A stretch of 64,000 nucleotides of DNA from DASZVB01 sp035545855 (GCA_035545855.1 DASZXK010000059.1:1-64000), one strand, 5' to 3'; numbered from the stretch's first letter, positions 8,555-17,794 are shown. Numbers and translations: made by a program. Notes: generated from the sequence alone by a model not told the origin.

Positions 8555-10357
8555 TCACATCTTGAGCTTCGTGAAGTCGACCGCCGGAAGCGTCACCGTG
8601 CTCCCGACGGGCGGGATCGGGAACGGGACGTAGCCGTCCGGTTCCCACTCCAGGAACACGAGCGACGGATCTTCGAGCGGCTTCTCGAAGTGCGCGTCGA
8701 TCGCCTTCGGGCGCGCGTCCGCCGTCACCTCCTTCACGACGACGGTCATTCCGGCGAGGGAGACCGTGTACCCGACGGGCATCGGGTGCTCGGCGCTCCG
8801 CTGCATGCGCTCCGACGCGAGGGACATGAACCCGTCCGCGAGCGAGACGTGGAGATCCGCGGGCCCCGTCCGCGTGATCGTCGCTGCGCTCGCCCCGGTC
8901 GCGATCCAGCGAAGGTGCCGGGGGATGACACGCCCCGTGCCGGCCCGCATCATCGGTAAGTACCCGGCGAAGGCGTCCGCCGGCGGGTTCACGAGGACGA
9001 CGGTCTTCTCGCGCGCGGACGGATCCGACGGGATGGTGCGGTCCGCAGTGGAGAGCATGCGGGTCACGTCCGCGGGCCCCCGCGCACGGAACGGGAGCCA
9101 GAGGGGCGCCAGCACTCCGTGGACCACCACGGCGAACCCCGCGCTGAGCGCCACGGGAAGCCGCGTGCGCCCGTTTCGTGTCGTCCAGGCCTCCGACCCC
9201 AGGACGGCGACCAGAAGCCGCGCCACGAGCGCCTGGGCGCCGATGCCGACGAACAGCAGCAGGCGGTCGTGCGGCACCTGCGAGCAGGGCGGCAGCGCGG
9301 CGAGCACCATCCCGAGGGCCCAGAACCGCGCGGAGCGCTCGGACTTCAATATCGGCCAGAGGAGCACGGCGAGGAGCACCGGGACGACGATCGCGACGGC
9401 GTACACCGCCGGCTGGATGAACTTCCCGAGGACGGGAAAGATCTCCCAGACGTCCGAGGGCGGAAGCGCGAGCTGCCCGAGGAGCAACACGGGGAGCCGG
9501 ACCGCGACGGCCTGCGCGTACCCGAGCGGGTCGTGAACGGGATCCACGGCGAGGCCGGAGCCGTGCGTCCCGTAGCCGAGCGCCGCATAGAGCGCGCGCC
9601 ACGCGAGGAACGCGATGCCGTACGGCACGATCGTCATGCCGCGACGGACGACGGGCCCGTCTTCCATGAACACGGCGTACGCGAGGAGATACCCCCCGAT
9701 GGCCGCAGCGGACTCCCCGGCGAACAGCGACGCGAAGAACAGGACCGGCGCGAGCACGGCGGCCTTCCCTTCGCCTCCCCGCCGGAAGCGGTCGTGGAGC
9801 ACGAGCACGGGCGCGCCGAGCGCGAGCGCGAGGAGCGCGTTCCGGTTCGCGATCCAGGAGACGACGAAGCCGTGCGCGTCGTCCACCGAGTAGAGGAGGA
9901 GCGCGAGCGTCGCGACGAGCGGGACCTCCGCGAAGCGCGCGTACACGAAGCGGAGCGCCACGAGCCCGGCGAAAAACCAGAGCAGGCTGTGGACGTGCAT
10001 CCAGAGCGGCGCGTCCGGGAACAGCCGGTAGTCGAGGAGGTGCGTCAGGGACGCGAGCGGACGGAAGTACGCGAGCGCCGTCGACGGATCCGCCCACCAT
10101 CCGAGGAGCCCCGACTCCTGCTGCGCGTGCCCGACCACGGGGTCGCCGTTCGAGAACACGAAGAGGTCCATGCTCCGGTGGTGCACGCCGGCGAGCGTGT
10201 CGTTCCCGGTCAGCACCAGACGATGGAACCAGTCGTCCGCGGCGAGCCCGGACGGCAAAGACGGCGAGAGCAGGAGGAGCCCGAGCAGGATGGCCCAGAG
10301 CGGCGCCGCACGCGCGGCGAGGAGCCGGGAGAGCGTCGCGCGGACCTTGCCGGGCAT
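8555..10357 (-). CDS. GT-C-like polytopic membrane protein (paralogue 2)
   Basis: The 600-residue protein starts at MPGKVRATLS, just before its first membrane segment; the frame is open upstream but overlaps the methyltransferase gene. About ten hydrophobic segments occupy residues 20-450. An acidic pair at 41-42 (ADDWFH) follows the first segment, and further shared motifs are FRPLASLTH and NRNALLAL. A soluble C-terminal region contains NPPADAFAGYLP and a beta-rich tail with DARPKAIDAHFEKPLEDP. The acidic loop-1 pair and topology suggest a GT-C glycosyltransferase acting on a polyprenyl-phosphate sugar at the outer face of the inner membrane; this is inference. It lies 17 bases downstream of the methyltransferase gene at 10375 and is probably cotranscribed with it. 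Confidence 0.85.
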   Translation of the reverse strand: MPGKVRATLSRLLAARAAPLWAILLGLLLLSPSLPSGLAADDWFHRLVLTGNDTLAGVHHRSMDLFVFSNGDPVVGHAQQESGLLGWWADPSTALAYFRPLASLTHLLDYRLFPDAPLWMHVHSLLWFFAGLVALRFVYARFAEVPLVATLALLLYSVDDAHGFVVSWIANRNALLALALGAPVLVLHDRFRRGGEGKAAVLAPVLFFASLFAGESAAAIGGYLLAYAVFMEDGPVVRRGMTIVPYGIAFLAWRALYAALGYGTHGSGLAVDPVHDPLGYAQAVAVRLPVLLLGQLALPPSDVWEIFPVLGKFIQPAVYAVAIVVPVLLAVLLWPILKSERSARFWALGMVLAALPPCSQVPHDRLLLFVGIGAQALVARLLVAVLGSEAWTTRNGRTRLPVALSAGFAVVVHGVLAPLWLPFRARGPADVTRMLSTADRTIPSDPSAREKTVVLVNPPADAFAGYLPMMRAGTGRVIPRHLRWIATGASAATITRTGPADLHVSLADGFMSLASERMQRSAEHPMPVGYTVSLAGMTVVVKEVTADARPKAIDAHFEKPLEDPSLVFLEWEPDGYVPFPIPPVGSTVTLPAVDFTKLKM

Positions 10358-10374
10358 CTCTCGGGACGGCTCCG

Positions 10375-11244
10375 TCACGGCCGGCGGAAGACGGCCATCA
10401 CGTCCGTCCCGCGCGAGAAGAAGCTCCCGAAGAGACCCCAGAAGAGCGTGAGGGGCGCACGGAGCAGGAGCGCGCCTGCCTTCACGGGCTCCATCAGAGC
10501 GTCCAGCGTCCCGTCCGTGACTTGCGTGTAGTAGAAATAGAACCGCTCGTTCAGGAACGGGATCCGCGTGTTGGAGTACATGGTCGGGTAGTACTCGAGG
10601 AGATCCCACCCGGCGCGCTTGCCCGTCGCCAGGAGCGCGCCCTTGGAAAGGATGTGCCGGTGGTACGGCGCGTGGATGGTGTGGACGAAGTCCTCCGCGC
10701 GCTGGATGTCTATCGCGGAGGCGTTCGGCGTTCCGACCGCGATGATGCCGCCCGGCCTCACGAGCCGGGAGAACTCCTCAGTGAGCGCGTGCGGCGACGC
10801 GACGTGCTCGATGACGTCCTGCGAGAGGATGCAGTCGTACCGATCGGCGAGCACGTTCTTGTCGCCGTACTCCGCGCTGTACTCGTCGAAGCCCGTGACG
10901 CTCCGGTAGCCCCGGGACCGCAGGTACTTCACGAACTGTCCGCCGCCGCAGCCGTAGTCGAGGATGCGCTGGGACGCCTCCACGCCCGCCTTGCGGAGGC
11001 GCTTCAGCTGGTTTCCGTACATGGCCTGCAGGCGCCAGTCGGCCGGGAGGTCGTGGAACGGGTACTTCGCGTAGTAGTGCGCGAGGTCCACCTCGTCCCG
11101 CGCGTGGAGGCTCCCGCACCGCGGGCATCGCCAGAAGACGAACTGCTCGTTCCGGAAGACGCGGACGTTCGAGCGGACCGGGGCCTGCTCCACCTTCGAG
11201 TCGTCGGACTCGGCCTCGCACACCACGCAGACGCGCATCGTCAT
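10375..11244 (-). CDS. Class I SAM-dependent methyltransferase with N-terminal zinc ribbon
   Basis: The 289-residue protein carries CxxC pairs at 6-9 and 40-43 and then a methyltransferase core. Motif I is ILDYGCGGGQF at 94-104 and GFDEY marks motif II near 118-122. SQDVIEHV and LVRPGGIIAVGTPN are the usual motifs around the post-I region. The fold matches the gene at 1924, although the two proteins are only distantly alike. The start could be either of two ATGs six bases apart. It sits 15 bases downstream of one GT-C-like gene and 17 bases upstream of another, which suggests it methylates a sugar or lipid carrier made by this locus. The substrate is unknown. Confidence 0.87.
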   Translation of the reverse strand: MTMRVCVVCEAESDDSKVEQAPVRSNVRVFRNEQFVFWRCPRCGSLHARDEVDLAHYYAKYPFHDLPADWRLQAMYGNQLKRLRKAGVEASQRILDYGCGGGQFVKYLRSRGYRSVTGFDEYSAEYGDKNVLADRYDCILSQDVIEHVASPHALTEEFSRLVRPGGIIAVGTPNASAIDIQRAEDFVHTIHAPYHRHILSKGALLATGKRAGWDLLEYYPTMYSNTRIPFLNERFYFYYTQVTDGTLDALMEPVKAGALLLRAPLTLFWGLFGSFFSRGTDVMAVFRRP

Positions 11245-11259
11245 CGGGAGCCCGCCACT

Positions 11260-13071
11260 TTACCGCGCGCCGAACCCCGAGAGCGCGGACTTTACGAGCA
11301 CTCGAGTGAAATCCTCTTCCGGGAGGGACACGTGCCGGCCGGGCTCCGGGAGCGCGAACGGAACGAAGCGTCCGTCCTGGTACGTCATGAACCGATAGGA
11401 CCCCGGCGCGTCCGGGAACGTGAAGCGGACGCTCGCCGGCCGACCATCAGGAGTCTCGGCCGTCACCTCGGCCTCCAGGCCGGCGAGCTCCACACGATCT
11501 CCGACGCGTAGCGGCGCGGTGCCGCGATAGTGCCGCTCGAGCGGCGAATAGAGGAACCCGGCGGCAGGCCGCACGGTGAGCGCGTCCGGCGAAACGCGCG
11601 CGACGTCCAGGGCCGAGCTCGCGCTCGCGAGCAGGTACAGGTGCTTCGGGCGGGGGATGCCCTCGAGCGCGCGCTCCGCCTGGACGTAGTTCGCGAAGAT
11701 CACCGTGGGCGCGGACACGAGGACGACCGTCTCGTCGCGAACGTCCGCCGTCGACGGGATCCCCGCCGCGGCGCGATCGTGCGCCGCGCCGAAGATCTCC
11801 ATCTGCGCCGCGCGCACCGGGAGCGCGAGGGGAGCCACGACGCCGTGGATCCCGAAGAGCGCCCAGGCTGCGAGCGCGCGTGCGGGAGAAACGGCCTCGC
11901 TCGCGAGGAAGGCGCGCTCGAGCACGCGCGCGACGAGCGGCATCGCCCCGAGCCCCACGAAGGAGAGCAGCCGATCGCTCGGGAACGTCGCCGCGAGCGG
12001 GAGGGCGGCGAGCAGCATGCCGGTCGCCCAGAACCGGCTCGACCCATCCTCCCGCAGGATGGGACGGAGCACCCAGACGACGAGCCCCACCGCGACGAAG
12101 CCGAGCGCGACGACGATCGGCGCCTGCGGTGGCGGCCCGAGGAACGCCTGATCCGACTGGATCACCGAGAACTGCCCCTGGACCATCACGGCGAGCCTAC
12201 CGGGGAGGACGGAGAGGAAATGGCCCGGCGATCCGAGGGGGTCGACGTACGCCCCGGATCCTTTCGCGCCGAACCCCGCCGCGGACCACGCCACACGCCA
12301 GAGGACGAGCACCGCGCCGTACGGCGCGAGCGACAGCGCGCGCGCGCCCGCGGGCTTCTCGTCGCGGAAGAGGCCGTACGCGGCGACATACGCGAGCGTC
12401 CCGATCGCCGCTTCGCCCGCGAGGAGCCCGGCGAGGAACAGCGACGGCCCGAGGACGGGGACGGGCCGTCCGGCGCGACGGGAAGCGTCGTGCGACGCGA
12501 GCGAGAGGCAGCCGAGGAGCGTCGCGATCAGGGCGTTCCGGTTCGCGATCCAGGCGAGCATCGGGCCGTGCGCGTCGTCGAGCGCGTACAGAGCGAACGC
12601 GATCCCGACGAGCAGGGCTCGCGGTTCGAGCCGCCGGTAGACGAGCAAGGCCGCGCCGAGCATCCCCGAGAACCAGGCGAGGCTGTGGAGGTGCATGAGC
12701 ACGGCGCTCGACGGCCAGAGCCACTCGTCGACGCGATGCGACAGCGACGACAGCGGCCGGAAGAACGAGATCCGGAGCGCCGGGTCGGTCCACCACGGCA
12801 GCATCAGCCCGGTCTCCATGAGCTCCCGGTTGTTCGCGGGGTCTCCGGTCGTGAACGTGAACAGATCGAACTGGCCGCGGTGGAGCCCGAGCGGCCCCCC
12901 TTCGCCCCGGGCGATCAGGGAGAGCACGAAGTCGTCCAGCACCCGGTGCGTCCCCACCGACGTCGCGGCGAGGAGCGTCGCGAGCCCGAGCACCACCCAC
13001 GCCGCGGACGGCCGCTCGAGCCGCCGGAGAACCGCGGCGACGCGAGCCGCGAGCCCGCTATTTGTGCTCAT
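11260..13071 (-). CDS. GT-C-like polytopic membrane protein (paralogue 3)
   Basis: The 603-residue product begins MSTNSGLAAR, followed by a first membrane segment near 24-41 and an acidic pair at 46-47 (VLDDFVL). It shares with its paralogues LPWWTDP, SFFRPLSSLSH, YALDDAHGP, NRNALIA and the C-terminal motif TPDGRPASVRFTFPDAPG. There are about ten membrane segments, then a C-terminal soluble domain of some 150 residues. The family resembles GT-C sugar transferases in topology; donor and acceptor are unknown. The frame remains open for more than 1.7 kb upstream, but that part is antisense to paralogue 4 and has shadow composition. No strong ribosome-binding site precedes the ATG. It is divergent from the gene at 13150 with a 78-base gap. 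Confidence 0.83.
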   Translation of the reverse strand: MSTNSGLAARVAAVLRRLERPSAAWVVLGLATLLAATSVGTHRVLDDFVLSLIARGEGGPLGLHRGQFDLFTFTTGDPANNRELMETGLMLPWWTDPALRISFFRPLSSLSHRVDEWLWPSSAVLMHLHSLAWFSGMLGAALLVYRRLEPRALLVGIAFALYALDDAHGPMLAWIANRNALIATLLGCLSLASHDASRRAGRPVPVLGPSLFLAGLLAGEAAIGTLAYVAAYGLFRDEKPAGARALSLAPYGAVLVLWRVAWSAAGFGAKGSGAYVDPLGSPGHFLSVLPGRLAVMVQGQFSVIQSDQAFLGPPPQAPIVVALGFVAVGLVVWVLRPILREDGSSRFWATGMLLAALPLAATFPSDRLLSFVGLGAMPLVARVLERAFLASEAVSPARALAAWALFGIHGVVAPLALPVRAAQMEIFGAAHDRAAAGIPSTADVRDETVVLVSAPTVIFANYVQAERALEGIPRPKHLYLLASASSALDVARVSPDALTVRPAAGFLYSPLERHYRGTAPLRVGDRVELAGLEAEVTAETPDGRPASVRFTFPDAPGSYRFMTYQDGRFVPFALPEPGRHVSLPEEDFTRVLVKSALSGFGAR

Positions 13072-13149
13072 GGAGGGAAAGGTGGACCTCGGAAAACGCG
13101 TGCGCCGGAGACCGACGTCATTGTAGAGACTAACTCGCCCGACCCGGAA

Positions 13150-14988
13150 ATGTACGCCTGGATCCGCCGCGTCCTCAGTCACCCACGGGCTGATCTCTGG
13201 GTGATCGCCCTCTCCGCGCTCCTCATGGCGACCTCGCTTCCCGCGGGCCTCGCCGCCGACGACTTCATCCACGAGGTCGCCCTCGAAGCGAAAGGCGCCG
13301 TCCCCGGCTTCTCCCGCGCGCCGCTCGACCTCTTCCGTTTCGCGACTCCGGACTGCAGCGCGAGCCTCCAGGCGGACGGCGTCCTCCCGTGGTGGATCGA
13401 TCCCACGGTGCGCTTCGCCTTCTTCCGCCCCCTCTCGGCGGCGACGCACGTCTTCGACCACGCGCTGTTCCCGGGGAACGGCTTCCTCGCGCACGTCCAC
13501 ACGTGGGCGTGGGCCATCCTCGCGCTCCTCGCCATCCGCTCCCTCTACCGCGCCGTGCACCCGGTCGGGTGGGTCGCGCCACTCGCGCTCTGCCTCTACG
13601 CGCTCGACGACGCCCGGGGCTCGCCGGTCGCGTGGGTCGCGAACCGGAACGAGCTCGTCGCGTGCACGCTCTCGGTCTACGCCCTCGGCCTCTACCTCCG
13701 CGGGCGCGCCGGAAACCGGACGGCGGGACTTGTCGCGCCGCTCGTGTTCGCCGCGTCGCTCCTCGCGAACGAGGGGTCCATGGCGGTCACGGGCTACCTG
13801 TTCGCCCACGTGCTCTTCGTGGAGGAGGGGCCGCTCGTCCGTCGCTTCCTCCGGCTCTGGCCCTTCGCCGTCGTCGTCGTGATCTGGGCGGCGCTCTATC
13901 GCGGGGTCGGCTACGGCATCTCCGGCTCCGGCGTGTACTTCGATCCGCTCCGGGACCCCGTCGATTTCCTCCGCGTGCTCCCCGAACGCTTCGCGATGCT
14001 CTGGCTCGCCCAGCTCGGCGGCCCGTGGTCGGAGGGGTGGAACGCCTACCCGTTCATGTTCCCCGGCCTGGAATACGTCGTCGCGTTCCTCGCCGTCGTG
14101 GCGCTCGTGGGCGCGGGGTTTCTCTTCGCGCCGGTGCTCCGCCGGAGCGCCGAGGCGCGATTCTGGGCCCTCGGCGCCGTCATCGCGACGTTCCCGGCGT
14201 GCGGCGCGTTCCCGGCGGACCGGTTGCTCCCCTGGATCGGCATCGGCGGCATGGCCCTCACGGCGCAGTTCTTCGCCGGCTTCGTGGATTCCCCCGAGCC
14301 CGGGGGCCTCCGCGGCGCCATCGAACGCCTCGGCGCCATCGCGGCCGTCGGGACGCACCTCGTCATCGGACCGCTGCTCCTGCCAGTCCGCTCGTTCGGC
14401 ATCGCGCAGGTGCGGGCGGCGATCGATCGCGCCGATATGAGCATCCCGAGCGACGCCGCCGTCGCGAACCGCACGGTGATCTTCTGGAACCCGCCCGCGG
14501 ACCCCTTCGCGAGCTACATCCCCGTGACGCGAGCCGCGCGCCACGTGACCCGCCCGAAGACGCTCCGCTGGGTCGCGACCGGCGAGACGGCGGTCCACGT
14601 GACTCGCGTGGACGCGCGCACGGTGCTCGTGAAGCCGGACCGCGGCTACCTCCTCCTCCCGAGCGAGAAGCTCTTCCGGAACACGGCACGGCACCCCTTC
14701 ACCGTCGGTCAGGTCATCCAGGTGCCGGAGATGCAAGTGACCATCCGAGCGGTCACTTCCGACGGCCGGCCGGAGACCGCGGAGATCCGCTTCGACCACC
14801 CGCTGGAAGACCCCGGGTACCTATTCATGGCGTGGATCGGCGGCGGATACACGCCCTTCCCCGCCCCCGCCCTCGGGAGCGAAATGACGATCCCCGCGGT
14901 CGACCTCGTCACGGTCGCCTACGGGCCGGACAGCTCCGTCACGAAGATGCTCCGGCCGCCGGTCAAGGTACCCAGCGAACGCCGGTGA
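13150..14988 (+). CDS. GT-C-like polytopic membrane protein (paralogue 4)
   Basis: This 612-residue protein starts MYAWIRRVLS. Its acidic pair is at 37-38 (AADDFIH), PWW at 80-82 and FFRPLS at 91-96, then YALDDARGS, NRNELVA and about ten membrane segments. The C-terminal region holds NPPADPFASYIP, PKTLRWVATG and TSDGRPETAEIRFDHPLEDPG. It is the most complete reference for the four-member family in this window and the only one on the plus strand. The gene is divergent from paralogue 3, which suggests a local duplication with inversion. Its last 26 bases overlap, tail to tail, the outer-membrane protein gene at 14963. Confidence 0.86.
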   Translation: MYAWIRRVLSHPRADLWVIALSALLMATSLPAGLAADDFIHEVALEAKGAVPGFSRAPLDLFRFATPDCSASLQADGVLPWWIDPTVRFAFFRPLSAATHVFDHALFPGNGFLAHVHTWAWAILALLAIRSLYRAVHPVGWVAPLALCLYALDDARGSPVAWVANRNELVACTLSVYALGLYLRGRAGNRTAGLVAPLVFAASLLANEGSMAVTGYLFAHVLFVEEGPLVRRFLRLWPFAVVVVIWAALYRGVGYGISGSGVYFDPLRDPVDFLRVLPERFAMLWLAQLGGPWSEGWNAYPFMFPGLEYVVAFLAVVALVGAGFLFAPVLRRSAEARFWALGAVIATFPACGAFPADRLLPWIGIGGMALTAQFFAGFVDSPEPGGLRGAIERLGAIAAVGTHLVIGPLLLPVRSFGIAQVRAAIDRADMSIPSDAAVANRTVIFWNPPADPFASYIPVTRAARHVTRPKTLRWVATGETAVHVTRVDARTVLVKPDRGYLLLPSEKLFRNTARHPFTVGQVIQVPEMQVTIRAVTSDGRPETAEIRFDHPLEDPGYLFMAWIGGGYTPFPAPALGSEMTIPAVDLVTVAYGPDSSVTKMLRPPVKVPSERR

Positions 14989-16570
14989 AGACGTTCACGA
15001 CGTCGCGGTAGAGACCGCCGAGCGCGAGCGCAGGGCCGGCGACGTACGACACGGCCGAGTTCCACGCCGGCGTCGGCCCTGTCACGAGCACCGCCCCGAG
15101 TTCGAGGTAGACCGTGTGCACCGCCTGCCACTCGACTCGCGGGAGGAGCAGCGCCGTCGGCCCGAGAATGAAGGCGCCGCCGAGCTCCGCCTTGAAGGGC
15201 GAACCTTCCGGCTCGTAGTGGACTCCGCCCGCGATGCCTCCGAGCCACCGATCGTGCTGGAGCACGGGCCAGGCTCCGCCCCCCGGCGCGTCGTTCAAGG
15301 CGACGATGCCGAACGCCTCCGCTTCGAGGGCGGTCGCGTCGAGGACGAGCTCACCGTGGAGGCCCGCCTGGGCCATGTCCGTGTGCCCGGGCGGCCCGGG
15401 GAACCAGCCGGTGACCGGTGGGGTTCCGAGCGTCTGGAAAGCGACCGAGGGCAGAGTCCGGTGCATCATGTACGCGAGTTCGAACCCGAGCTGCACTGGG
15501 CCCGCGTCGGTCGCGCCGTCGACGGAGAACAGCCCGAAGCGGTCGTAGTGCGGATCGATCACTTCGGCGGGGTTCGTCGTCGTGGTGTTCACGCCGAGGG
15601 TCGGCAGATGCTCGACCGCCGTCGCGACCGTCGCCGAGAGCTCACCCGAGCTCCCGGAGACGGTCGCGCGCACGGCGCCCTGCGGCTTCGTGAAATTGGG
15701 AGCCGGCGCGAACGCGTCCAGGCCGCCCTTCGCGAGCCCCGCGGTCCGCTGCCGCACGAGCGACGTCTCCGCGCTGCGATCCGCGCCCAGGGCGTCCGCC
15801 GCGCGATCGAACGGCGTGAAGAGCGAGTAGTTCGTCCCGTAGACCGACACGAGGTGCGGCACGACGAACGGCACGTAGTACGCCTGGAGCGCGAACCCCG
15901 GCGTCCCGTCGTAGTCGAAGCGCACGGCGGGCTGCCCGACGGCCGCGGCGCCGTTCATGGTGAGCGGCCCGCTCCGGAGGTCGTAGACGGCGAGGACGTT
16001 CGTCGCGTTGAACAGATCGAAACGGCCGAGCTCCGTCACCTGGTACCCGACGCGGACGTGATATCCCGCGGTCGGGGTCACGTCCGCGAAGCCGGAGATC
16101 GGCACGGCGTCGAGCTCCGTGATCGTCGTCCCGCTCTTCCGCATGCCGAACGCGTACCGGGCGCGGAGCCCGAGCGAGACGAGCAGCACCTCGCTCCGCC
16201 GCTGCTCCATCTCGACCGATGCGATGCTCGTTCCTTCGACGATGTCCTGGCTCGGCCCCGTCCAGTGCGTGTCCATCCCCCAGCGCGTCCCGAGCGTCAC
16301 CCGGAGCACCGCGTCGTGCGGGTACTCCGGGCGGTTCGAGAAGCCACCGCTGTCCGTCGCGGGCTTCGCGCCTCCGAGCTCCGGATCCTCGATGCGCTCG
16401 TCACCCGCCGCGGCGGGAGTCGGCGCCGCGCCCGGCGCCTCCGCGGGCTTCCGGTCGCCGGTCAGCTCCGGGTCCTCGATTCGCTCGTCGGCCCATGCGG
16501 AGCGACTCTCTGCGCTCACGGCGAGGGCCAACAGGGCCGTCAGGCGGGCGCGAGCGAGCATCTTGGGCAC
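14963..16570 (-). CDS. Probable outer-membrane beta-barrel protein with twin DERIEDPEL motif
   Basis: The 535-residue protein has a signal peptide (cleavage probably near 25-27). The nine-residue motif DERIEDPEL then occurs twice, at 28-36 and 57-65, joined by a Pro/Ala linker. The rest alternates hydrophobic and polar residues, as expected for a barrel, and ends with an aromatic-containing strand (VFTGVRWVP). I do not recognise a specific family. It lies 92 bases downstream of a LolA-like gene on the same strand. That pairing recalls loci in which a periplasmic LolA-like protein and an outer-membrane protein serve an export system, but no exporter gene is adjacent. Its 3' end overlaps the convergent gene at 13150 by 26 bases. 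Confidence 0.75.
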   Translation of the reverse strand: MPKMLARARLTALLALAVSAESRSAWADERIEDPELTGDRKPAEAPGAAPTPAAAGDERIEDPELGGAKPATDSGGFSNRPEYPHDAVLRVTLGTRWGMDTHWTGPSQDIVEGTSIASVEMEQRRSEVLLVSLGLRARYAFGMRKSGTTITELDAVPISGFADVTPTAGYHVRVGYQVTELGRFDLFNATNVLAVYDLRSGPLTMNGAAAVGQPAVRFDYDGTPGFALQAYYVPFVVPHLVSVYGTNYSLFTPFDRAADALGADRSAETSLVRQRTAGLAKGGLDAFAPAPNFTKPQGAVRATVSGSSGELSATVATAVEHLPTLGVNTTTTNPAEVIDPHYDRFGLFSVDGATDAGPVQLGFELAYMMHRTLPSVAFQTLGTPPVTGWFPGPPGHTDMAQAGLHGELVLDATALEAEAFGIVALNDAPGGGAWPVLQHDRWLGGIAGGVHYEPEGSPFKAELGGAFILGPTALLLPRVEWQAVHTVYLELGAVLVTGPTPAWNSAVSYVAGPALALGGLYRDVVNVFTGVRWVP

Positions 16571-16662
16571 GGAAGCCCAGCATATACCGTGCCCTCACCC
16601 GAGCTCGAACAACGCGCGCCGCAGGTCCGAGGCCGCCGCCCGTTTAACGAAGTGCCGGCGCC

Positions 16663-17439
16663 TCAGCGTTCGAGCGACGCCGGCGAGAACTCCGAGTCCG
16701 GGAGGTCGTTCTTCTGCTCCAGCGCGTCGACGACGAGGTCCGTCTGGTGGCCGTTCTCGCTCTTCATCGTCGCTTCCACGACGACGGGCTTACCGTCCAC
16801 CTGGCGGATGCCCTTCACGTAGAGCGTCTTCACGAGCTTCCCGTTCGCGTCGAAGAACTTCGTCCGGAGCGCGACGAGGTCCGTCTTCCGCACCCAGACC
16901 TGGACCTTGCCGTACCCCGCGTCCGCGGCGTTCGCGGGCGTCGTCTCCACGACGTACGTGGAGTCCTTGCCGATCTGGTCGTCCGGGAGCTTCACGTGCT
17001 TGTCGCCCGAGGCGTCCTTCTTCGTCATGTCGGCGTACGTGAAGTCGCTTCCCATGAAGCTCCCTTCCCGCTCGCGCCCCACGATGCGCCGGGTGCGCTT
17101 CAGGCCCGGGAGATAAATGTGCTGCTCCGTCTTCCCGCCGTCCTTCTCGAGCGAGAGGAACTTCGTGCCGGCGACTTCGGAAGGAGAGAGGAACTCCACC
17201 TTCGACTCGAGCTTCCCGTTCTTCCTCCTGCCGAGCACCTCGAGCGAGCGCTCCGTCTTCGCGCCGTTCGCCTCCACGAGCGTCATGCGGAGCTTCGTGC
17301 GAGCGCCTTCCCACGTGAAGCCGTTCCCCCGGATCATCTTCGCGGCAATCTGATCGGCCGTCAGATCCTCGGCGTGCGCCGCCACGGCGAACAGGGCGAG
17401 CGCGAGGGCGACGAGACGGAGGAGGTGTTTCACGGGCAT
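16663..17439 (-). CDS. Outer-membrane lipoprotein-sorting-like (LolA-like) periplasmic protein
   Basis: The 258-residue protein has a clear Sec signal peptide (MPVKHLLRLV to about AAHAE) and a LolA-like half-barrel domain. The features are a region of alternating strands with TKFLSLEKDGG, QHIYLPGLKRTRRI, GSFMGSDFTYADM and a C-terminal KTLYVKGIRQVDGKPV. This is the family annotated as outer-membrane lipoprotein-sorting proteins that accompany RND or MMPL exporters, distinct from classical LolA. It probably carries a hydrophobic cargo across the periplasm. The start at MPVK is chosen because the signal peptide begins there; the upstream in-frame ATGs encode polar sequence. It is followed by the barrel gene at 14963, likely as one transcript. 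Confidence 0.78.
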   Translation of the reverse strand: MPVKHLLRLVALALALFAVAAHAEDLTADQIAAKMIRGNGFTWEGARTKLRMTLVEANGAKTERSLEVLGRRKNGKLESKVEFLSPSEVAGTKFLSLEKDGGKTEQHIYLPGLKRTRRIVGREREGSFMGSDFTYADMTKKDASGDKHVKLPDDQIGKDSTYVVETTPANAADAGYGKVQVWVRKTDLVALRTKFFDANGKLVKTLYVKGIRQVDGKPVVVEATMKSENGHQTDLVVDALEQKNDLPDSEFSPASLER

Positions 17440-17716
17440 GACCGGGGCTCTCGGAAAGACGCGCATCGAGCTCGAAAGATTCAACGAAATCCACGTCGGC
17501 GCGCATGAATTCGGTGCCCCGCGGTGACTCTCCCCGGAGCTCGATTTCCCGCTCCGACTGCGCAAGCGACGAACCGGTTGTACGAACGCTGCGCAGGTGA
17601 CTCAACGCGTCAGGATCGCTAAAGATGTCGGCTGATCGCCCACTTCCTCCGCCCCCGTCCCCAGAGAACACGCAGAAATCGGGCCAAACACCGGGGAAGA
17701 AGGTCAGGACGCCCTT

Positions 17717-17732
17717 GTCTCCTTCGGGAGAC
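17717..17732 (+). promoter_or_regulatory. UUCG-capped stem-loop in 5' leader
   Basis: A perfect 6-bp stem (GTCTCC/GGAGAC) closes a TTCG tetraloop about 75 bases before the prenyl synthase start. No T run follows, so it is not a terminator. It could stabilise or regulate the leader; no known riboswitch is recognised. Confidence 0.35.
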
Positions 17733-17794
17733 CCGAGAAGGATCGGTAGCTTGGGCGAGCCCGGCACGGAGCTTGTAACTAGCTCGTCCACTTT

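Noticed and set aside
11260..14799. Very long minus-strand frame that would extend paralogue 3 by about 575 residues
   Set aside because: The extra part is exactly antisense to paralogue 4 and Arg/Glu-rich. The membrane-protein similarity begins at the ATG at 13071.
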